A DNA stretch of 64,000 nucleotides, taken from assembly GCA_030248215.1 (NCBI GenBank), contig JASANG010000117.1, positions 177,521 to 241,520 on the forward strand, read 5' to 3'. The notes below the pieces were generated by a model. The model did not search any database, was not told the origin of the DNA, and worked only from the letters and a program-made list of their open reading frames with translations. A program made the position numbers and the translations under genes. Shown in pieces: positions 55,867-64,000 of the stretch (its first letter is position 1; each line of letters begins with the position of its first letter). The stretch is from Enoplolaimus lenunculus (taxonomy: Eukaryota > Nematoda > Enoplea > Enoplida > Thoracostomopsidae).

Positions 55867-57649
55867 ACTTGGACCATTCCACTTTTTAAAACGTGCGGTT
55901 ACGCCGCTGGCTTGATGACAATATTAAAACCGAGTATAGCTACTGCACCCACATAGTGAACGGTTTTTAAACAAGCGATTTTTTGCATATACGCCTAATT
56001 TTACATAAATATTGAGAACCTTCGAATATAAACGAACGTTAATTAAATTCAAAAGTTACAAGACCTCTCGCCAAAGTAAGAAATGATGCTATACACCTCT
56101 GTGAATGAGTGTTGTGGTTTCTCATTAATAACATGTCCAATTAACGGACATTGGCTGAAATAGTAAAATCGTTTTTATAAACACGCATTATGAACTCAAG
56201 TTGTTTTTTCATTGCAAAGTCAGAACTCGAAACTCAAAACTATGCCATGTTTTGGCAACTTCCATTGATTTGGCAAACCGAAATCTTAATCGTAAATTTT
56301 TAATGTATGCCAAAGCTATAATCAGGTGAAGTTCGGACTTCAGAACTCCATTTTAATAATATCTCTGGCGACCATTTCATTTATTGGTTAAATTGCAATT
56401 TGCAATGTTTGTTTCTTTCAAACAATTGCGGATCCATGGACCACCCCGGCCGTGCCCCCGCCAACAGGATATCAACACAATTTATTGTGGGACTCAGGTT
56501 AACAGATGCGCACGCAGAAGAAATGTGAGAAATGCAATGTCAACCGCAAATGGGACAAACCGGTTGATAGAAAAACCGCCGAAGTTTGTAAATGCGTCTG
56601 GCTTATTGCTAGTGTTGTGTCGCCGGCCAGCAGGCCAGCCAGTAATTGCTTATTACTGACAAAGCTAAAAACTTTGTATACGGTAATTTGTCTTCTGTTA
56701 AAGCTTATTCAATACTACCGAACTTGGTCTAAGTTAACGTATATTTCACAGCGAGGTCGTTTCGTGTTGATTTATTGAGCCTAAAATGATTGGTATACCT
56801 TATAAAAACGTATCGATATAAATATCATAAAAACGTTTGATAATTTTATGGTGGCCGCCGACCGGCCAGATAGTTGAAAAAGGTACTAAAAACAGTTTTG
56901 GAGTAGGGCGTACCGTGTGCTGTCTTCGCTGGTTAAAGCATGTGAAGATTATTTAAGCTTTAACCCAAAAATGTGAGCTACTCAACTTCCAACAAAAATT
57001 CGCGCTGCGCGCAAAGTGTGATTCTTTTTTAACATGGGTTCACTTTTTAAAACTTATGAAACTGTTTTGGAACGTCACAGCAATCATAAACGCGCGTGAG
57101 CTCGGATATCCTCAGATTAAACGCCGGAAATTATGAGTCCCCCTCTGCGTTGCGGCCGCCGCCCTAGAGTTTGGGGGAACCTCCACCCAGTATGCTCCGG
57201 CGCTGGGGTTACTCTCCCACAAAGCAAAACTAATGCAAAAAATTTTTCTTTTACAACTTTGCATGAAAAAGAACATGGGAATTGTGCAAGCGGAGGGATA
57301 GGTGGAAATGGAATATATCCTCTACGTTACTGAAACATAGCCCGTATCCAAGAGGTTACAAAGTTTCTTATACATGAGGCGTTATGCCGTTTTGTTTCTG
57401 ATAAGCTCAGTTGAACGGTCGTACTCTTTCATATTCATTTTTCATGGAATAATTCGTAGTTTGCCTGTGAATTCATGTACACGATCCGCATTGTGTTGAA
57501 CAAAACTGAGTTTGTTACCAGTTACATTTTGCCCCCTTGTGAAATTCTGGATCCGACACTGCTTAAAAACAAACGTTTGTTTATAGCATTGCAACCAAAT
57601 ATTTTATGAAGTTGATTTCAGCGTCAAAGTCAGTTTAAATAAAAATAAT
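55867..57649. other. Upstream region of the granulin gene
   Basis: No gene is supported; overlapping frames at 56384-56778 contain two CxxC pairs but no recognisable domain. Before the granulin ATG, TTGATTTCAG at about 57613-57622 is a strong acceptor-like site 28 bases upstream. It may end a 5' UTR intron or, if the organism is a tunicate, be a spliced-leader trans-splice site. Confidence 0.4.
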
Positions 57650-57703
57650 ATGATCGCAAATACTTTGACGAGCGCTCTAATATTGGGTGTCATTGTTGCG
57701 GCG
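57650..57703 (+). CDS. GRN: Signal-peptide exon of the granulin gene
   Basis: An 18-codon first coding exon reads MIANTLTSALILGVIVAA and ends in phase 0 at GCG|GTAAGA. It has a short polar start, a hydrophobic core and small residues at the end, a textbook signal peptide. It fits in phase with the exon starting at 58272. Confidence 0.85.
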
Positions 57704-60700
57704 GTAAGAAAATATTCAGTTCGGTATACAAATTGCACTCTATGAATGTTTGTAAATGCTAGTCTTAGCCAAAGCCCAATTTTGTTGAACTATATTGTCC
57801 GCTGCATTTATTATGTGATTAACCTTAGTTTTTCTTTTTATTTATGCAGTGATTTTTCTTATGTTTGGTCCACAACTTTAAGGATTTTAAGAAGCTCAGG
57901 GAACTTTTGAAGTTTGAATACTCTGTTATTCGAGCTTTGCGTTCGAAATTCGTGTTTGGATATTCGAATTAAATAAAAGCTACATGAAAGTCATATATAA
58001 AATAGTTTGTATCCGCTAAACCTGTTACAAGTTTTTCTAAGAAAACGGTCGTCACTAAAATTTGACTAATTAGTGCCCAAAACTGGCACCGATTGAAAAT
58101 AAGTCTTTGTCGCAAAAGACTTGACAAATCGTCTTTAAAACTTGATATTTAATGTAAATAAATATTGGACCGTTTTAAATACAAGGCAATAAAACTTTAA
58201 GCTTCGCTTTTCAGGGATCAGGAGTGCAGGTTGTTTTATGTTTCTTAGTCTAGAAACAAAATTGTTTTTAGAATATTCAAATTGCTCAAAACAAAGAACT
58301 TGCTCAAAAGAATGAACCTGAGCGCATAGATTCAAAGATAAACGAACCAGCAGTTGTATGTCCAGATCACCAATCGCAATGTCCAAGCGGAACAACTTGC
58401 TGCAAAACACATGACCTGTATTACGGATGTTGTCCTATGCCAAATGCCACATGCTGCAGCGATATGGTGCATTGTTGCCCGCATGGTTATACGTGCGACT
58501 TAAGCAAGGGGACGTGTAATCAAAAAGTAAGTATAAAAGCAGTCATTTTTTCTGTTTTTGTTTTTTAAATACGTCCGATTAGTTTTCCGCAAAAGTCTTC
58601 ATGGGTATTTTAAAATAAGATGTGTTTTCAATCGTGGACTTTTAAGCCTGTTGTAGTTGTGTTTTGCAGCTATCACAAATTGCCATTGTGTATATGCATT
58701 TCCATTTATTACCATAGTTTTACATTCAAGATAAAAAGTGTAGTGTAATCGCAAATTTTAACTTGTCAAAATTGATATTTTGTTTTAGGGATTTCCATCC
58801 ATTACTATGGTTCCAAAGTTTAAGGTAAGAAATTTTATTGCATTATTTCAAATATTCAATTAGTAAAAAATGCATAACACTTTGTTTAAAAGTTAATATA
58901 CAAGAAAGAATATTCAAATCAAACGAAAGTGTAATTTCTAAGCAACGTTTTATAAAAATGTAATTACCCTTGGTGTAGCATGGTGACTTTGGTTTCTGAG
59001 GTCAGCAGAGCTGCTTTACATTCTATTTCTAAGTCTGAAAATAACACTGTTTATAGAGCACCCATGTTGCTCAAAAGAAGGAAGCTGAGCGCATAGATTC
59101 AAAAGTAAACGAACCAGCGGTTGTATGTCCAGATCACCAATCGCAATGTCCAAGCGGAACAACTTGCTGCAAAACACATGACCTGTATTACGGATGTTGT
59201 CCTATGCCAAATGCCACATGCTGCAGCGATATGGTGCATTGTTGCCCGCATGGTTATACGTGCGACTTAAGCAAGGGGACTTGTAATCAAAAAGTAAGTA
59301 TAAAAGCAGACATTTTTTCTGTTTTTACTTTTTAAATACGCCCGATTAGTTTTCCGCAAAAGTCTTCATGGGTTTTTTAAAATAACATGTGTTTTCAATC
59401 ATGGACTTCTTAGCCTGTTGTAGTTGTGTTTTGCAGCTATCACAAATTGCCATTTTGTATATGCATTTCCATTTATTACCATAGTTTTACATTCAAGATA
59501 AAAAGTGTAGTGTAATCGCAAATTTTAACTTGTCAAAATTGATATTTTGTTTTAGGGATTTCCATCCATTACTATGGTTCCAAAGTTCAAGGTAAGAAAT
59601 TTTATTGCATTATTTCAAATATTCAATTAGTAAAAAATGCATAACACTTTGTTTAAAAGTGAATATACAAGAAAGAATATTGAAATCAAACGAAAGTGTA
59701 GTTTCTAAGCAACGTTTTATAAAAATGTAATTACCCTTGGTGTAGCATGATGACTTTGGTTTCTGAGCTCACCAGAGCTGCTTTACCTTCTATTTCTAAG
59801 TCTGAAAATAACACTGTTTCTAGAGCACCCTTGTTGCTCAAAAGAAGGAACCTGAGCGCATAGGTTCAAAGATAAACGAACCAGCGGTTGTATGTCCAGA
59901 TCACCAATCGCAATGTCCAAGCGGAACAACTTGCTGCAAAACACATGACCTGTATTACGGATGTTGTCCTGTGCCAAATGCCACATGCTGCAGCGATATG
60001 GTGCATTGTTGCCCGCATGGTTATACGTGCGACTTAAGCAAGGGGACGTGTAATCAAAAAGTAAGTATAAAAGCAGACATTTTTTCTGTTTTTGTTTTTT
60101 AAATACGCCCGATTAGTTTTCCGCAAAAGTCTTCATGGGTTTTTTTTAAATATGATGTGTTTTCAATCATGGACTTTTTAGCCAGTTGTAGTTTTGTTTT
60201 GCAGCTATCACAAATTGCCGTTTTGTATATGCATTTCCATTTATTACCATAGTTTTACATTCAAGATAAAAAGAGTGGTGTAATCGCAAATTTTAACTTG
60301 TCAAAATTGATATTTTGTTATAGGGATTTCCATCCATTACTATGGTTCCAAAGTTCAAGGTAAGAAATTTTATTGCATTATTTCAAATATTCAATTAGTT
60401 AACAAAAAATGCATTACACTTGGTTTAAAAGTGAATATACGAAAAAGAATATTCAAATCAAACGAAAGTGTAATTTCTAAGCAACGTTTTATAAAAATGT
60501 AATTACCCTTGGTTTAGCATGATGTCTTTAGTTTCTGCGTTCAGCAGAGCTGGTTTACCTTATATTTCTAAGTCTGAAAATAACACTGTTTATAGAGCAC
60601 CCTTGTTGCTCAAAGGAAGGAACCTGAGCGCATAGATTCAAAGATAAACAAACCAGCGGTTGTATGTCCAGATCACCAATCGCAATGTCCAAGCGGAACA

Positions 60701-63700
60701 ACTTGCTGCAAAACACATGACCTGTATTACGGATGTTGTCCTATGCCAAATGCCACATGCTGCAGCGATATGGTGCATTGTTGCCCGCATGGTTATACGT
60801 GCGACTTAAGCAAGGGGACGTGTAATCAAAAAGTAAGTATAAAAGCAGTCATTTTTTCTGTTTTTGCTTTTTAAATACGCCCGATTAGTTCTCCGCAAAA
60901 GTCTTCATGGGTTTTTTAAAATAAGATGTGTTTTCAATCATGGACTTTTAAGCCTGTTGTAGTTGTGTTTTGCAGCTATCACAAATTGCCATTTTGTATA
61001 TGCATTTCCATTTATTACCATAGTTTTACATTCAAGATAAAAAGTGTAGTGTAATCGCAAATTTTAACTTGTCAAAATTGATATTTTGTTATAGGGATTT
61101 CCATCCATTACTATGGTTCCAAAGTTCAAGGTAAGAAATTTTATTGCATTATTTCAAATATTCAATTAGTAAAAAATGCATAACACTTTGTTTAAAAGTG
61201 AATATACAAGAAAGAATATTGAAATCAAACGAAAGTGTAGTTTCTAAGCAACGTTTTATAAAAATGTAATTACCCTTGGTGTAGCATGATGACTTTGGTT
61301 TCTGAGCTTACCAGAGCTGCTTTACCTTCTATTTCTAAGTCTGAAAATAACACTGTTTCTAGAGCACCCTTGTTGCTCAAAAGAAGGAACCTGAGCGCAT
61401 AGGTTCAAAGATAAACGAACCAGCGGTTGTATGTCCAGATCACCAATCGCAATGTCCAAGCGGAACAACTTGCTGCAAAACACATGACCTGTATTACGGA
61501 TGTTGTCCTATGCCAAATGCCACATGCTGCAGCGATATGGTGCATTGTTGCCCGCATGGTTATACGTGTGACTTAAGCAAGGGGACGTGTAATCAAAAAG
61601 TAAGTATAAAAGCAGTCATTTTTTCTGTTTTTGTTTTTTAAATACGCCCGATTAGTTTTCCGCAAAAGTCTTCATGGGTTTTTTTAAATAAGATGTGTTT
61701 TCAATCATGGACTTTTTAGCCTGTTGTAGTTTTGTTTTGCAGCTATCACAAATTGCCGTTTTGTATATGCTATTTCCATTTATTACCATAGTTTTACATT
61801 CAAGATAAAACGAGTGGTGTAATCGCAAATTTTAACTTGTCAAAATTGATATTTTGTTATAGGGATTTCCATCCATTACTATGGTTCCAAAGTTCAAGGT
61901 AAGAAATTTTATTGCATTATTTCAAATATTCAATTTGTTAACAAAAAATGCATAACACTTGGTTTAAAAGTGAATATACGAAAAAGAATATTCAAATCAA
62001 ACGAAAGTGTAATTTCTAAGCAACGTTTTATAAAAATGTAATTACCCTTGGTTTAGCATGATGTCTTTAGTTTCTGCGTTCAGCAGAGCTGGTTTACCTT
62101 ATATTTCTAAGTCTGAAAATAACACTGTTTATAGAGCACCCTTGTTGCTCAAAGGAAGGAACCTGAGCGCATAGATTCAAAGATAAACAAACCAGCGGTT
62201 GTATGTCCAGATCACCAATCGCAATGTCCAAGCGGAACAACTTGCTGCAAAACACATGACCTGTATTACGGATGTTGTCCTATGCCAAATGCCACATGCT
62301 GCAGCGATATGGTGCATTGTTGCCCGCATGGTTATACGTGCGACTTAAGCAAGGGGACGTGTAATCAAAAAGTAAGTATAAAAGCAGTCATTTTTTCTGT
62401 TTTTGCTTTTTAAATACGCCCGATTAGTTCTCCGCAAAAGTCTTCATGGGTTTTTTAAAATAAGATGTGTTTTCAATCATGGACTTTTAAGCCTGTTGTA
62501 GTTGTGTTTTGCAGCTATCACAAATTGCCATTTTGTATATGCATTTCCATTTATTACCATAGTTTTACATTCAAGATAAAAAGAGCGGTGTAATCGCAAA
62601 TTTTAACTTGTAAAAATTGATATTTTGTTATAGGGATTTCCATCCATTACTATGGTTCCAAAGTTCAAGGTAAGAAATTTTATTGCATTATTTCAAATAT
62701 TCAATTAGTTAACAAAAAATGCATAACACTTGGTTTAAAAGTGAATATACGAAAAAGAATATTCAAATCAAACGAAAGTGTAGTTTCTAAGCAACGTTTT
62801 ATAAAAATGTAATTACCCTTGGTGTAGCATGATGACTTTGGTTTCTGCGTTCAGCAGAGCTGGTTTACCTTATATTTCTAAGTCTGAAAATAACACTGTT
62901 TATAGAGCACCCTTGTTGCTCAAAGGAAGGAACCTGAGCGCATAGATTCAAAGATAAACGAACCAGCGCTTGTATGTCCAGATCACCAATCGCAATGTCC
63001 AAGCGGAACAACTTGCTGCAAAACACATGACCTGTATTACGGATGTTGTCCTATGCCAAATGCCACATGCTGCAGCGATATGGTGCATTGTTGCCCGCAT
63101 GGTTATACGTGCGACTTAAGCAAAGGGACATGTAATCAAAAAGTAAGTATAAAAGCAGACATTTTTTATGTCTTTGCTTTTTGAATACGCCCGATTAGTT
63201 TTCCGCAAAGTCTTCATGGGTTTTTTAAAATAAATGTGTTTTAATCATGGACTTTTTAGCCTGTTGTAGTTATCTTTTGCAGCTATCAAAAATTGCCGTT
63301 TTGTATATGCATTTCCATTTATTACCATAGTTTTACATTCAAGATACAAAGAGTGTAGTGTAATCGCAAATTTTAACTTGTCAAAATTGATATTTTGTTT
63401 TAGGGATTTCCATCCATTACTATGGTTCCAAAGTTCAAGGTAAGAAATTTTATTGCATTATTTCAAATATTCAATTAGTTAACAAAAAATGCATAACACT
63501 TGGTTTAAAGGTGAATATACGAAAAAGAATATTCAAATCAAACGAAAGTGTAATTTCTAAGCAACGTTTTATAAAAATGTAATTACCCTTGGTGTAGCAT
63601 GATGACTTTAGTTTCTGCGCTCAGCAGAGCTGGTTTACCTTATATTTCTAAGTCTGAAAATAACACTGTTTCTAGAGCACCCATGTTGCTCAAAACAAGG

Positions 63701-63912
63701 AACCTGAGCGCATAGATTCAAAAGTAGACGAACCAGCGGTTGTGTGTCCAGATCACCAATCGCAATGTCCAACCGGAACAACTTGCTGCAAAACACATGA
63801 CCGGTATTACGGATGTTGTCCTATGCCAAACGCCACATGCTGCAGCGATATGGTGCATTGTTGCCCGCATGGTTATACGTGTGACTTGAGCAAAGGGGCG
63901 TGTAATCGACAA
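57650..63912 (+). CDS. GRN: Progranulin-like secreted multi-granulin precursor (5' part, continues past the window)
   Basis: Signal exon 57650-57703, then granulin exons 58272-58526, 59057-59293, 59824-60060, 60596-60832, 61363-61599, 62135-62371, 62906-63142, 63676-63912. These alternate with 36-nt micro-exons at 58789, 59556, 60324, 61095, 61863, 62634 and 63404. All junctions are phase 0 and about 740 codons are visible. Each granulin exon carries a full 12-cysteine module (C-x6-C-x5-CC-x8-CC-x6-CC-x5-CC-x5-C-x6-C, with HCCPHGYTC) preceded by a charged linker (VAQKKEPERIDSKINEP). The micro-exon adds GFPSITMVPKFK. Granulins are secreted, cysteine-rich stacked-hairpin growth-factor or lysosomal peptides released from the precursor. 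Modules 2-8 differ by only a few residues (for example Met to Val in module 3, Asp to Gly in 3 and 5). Module 1 has a longer linker; module 8 and its following intron are more diverged. No stop is reached. Confidence 0.96.
58272..63912 (+). repeat. Tandem array of ~770-bp granulin exon units (8 units)
   Basis: Exon starts at 59057, 59824, 60596, 61363, 62135, 62906 and 63676 are spaced 767, 772, 767, 772, 771 and 770 bases apart. Introns are as similar as exons (for example GTAAGTATAAAAGCAG and TTTTCCGCAAAAGTCTTCAT in every unit). Units 3+4 and 5+6 share private variants, showing a two-unit higher-order duplication. Confidence 0.95.
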
Positions 63913-64000
63913 GTAACTAAAACCGGGGCATGTTTTAGGTGTTCTTTGTTTTTAAAATACGTCCCATTACTTTTCCTCAAGCGTCTTCATGGAGTTATTT

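Noticed and set aside
56384-56778. Zinc-binding (CxxC) protein exon upstream of the granulin gene
   Set aside because: Two overlapping frames compete, cysteine spacing is irregular and no acceptor or donor fits.
58135-63912. Minus-strand frames repeated through the granulin array
   Set aside because: They are antisense shadows of the granulin exons, repeated because the exons are.

Overview
The window is AT-rich animal DNA (roughly one third G+C by eye). Its genes are split into many short exons with GT/AG introns of a few hundred bases to about 3 kb. The product families (SSADH, PhyH dioxygenase, MFSD6, progranulin) are metazoan, and the spaces between exons are full of short terminal-inverted-repeat elements. 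Compact genes and this style of MITE fit an invertebrate deuterostome; a tunicate such as a Ciona relative is my best guess, but the sequence alone does not prove it. I found no retroviral, LTR or Polinton-type element. Layout: (1) 347-1252 (+), the last exon of a secreted-looking, very acidic protein with GSG glycosaminoglycan-type sites and furin-type basic sites. (2) 3091-9990 (-), eight in-phase exons of mitochondrial succinate-semialdehyde dehydrogenase (ALDH5A1); its C-terminal exons are not found where expected. (3) 11037-18274 (-) and 20640-26224 (-), two tandem, co-oriented, nine-exon paralogues of the phytanoyl-CoA dioxygenase (PhyH) superfamily with identical exon phases and a full set of iron and 2-oxoglutarate ligands. 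(4) 31018-42584 (-), nine exons of an MFSD6-like major-facilitator membrane protein, with a ~0.9 kb 9-bp minisatellite in one intron. (5) 42585-57649, about 15 kb with no gene I can support: MITEs, diverged tandem repeats, low-complexity GGAAACGGA repeats and a few orphan exon-like ORFs. (6) 57650 to beyond the right edge (+), a progranulin-type gene: an 18-residue signal-peptide exon, then a tandem array of about 770 bp units. Each unit holds one exon with a complete 12-cysteine granulin module and one 36-nt micro-exon; eight modules are visible and the array shows higher-order duplication. The genes do not form an evident pathway. Common themes are local duplication with homogenisation (PhyH pair, granulin array) and reuse of a few MITE families. 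Exon coordinates were derived by hand from splice-site phase and family alignment from memory, so single-base junction choices could shift where two GTs or AGs are adjacent.
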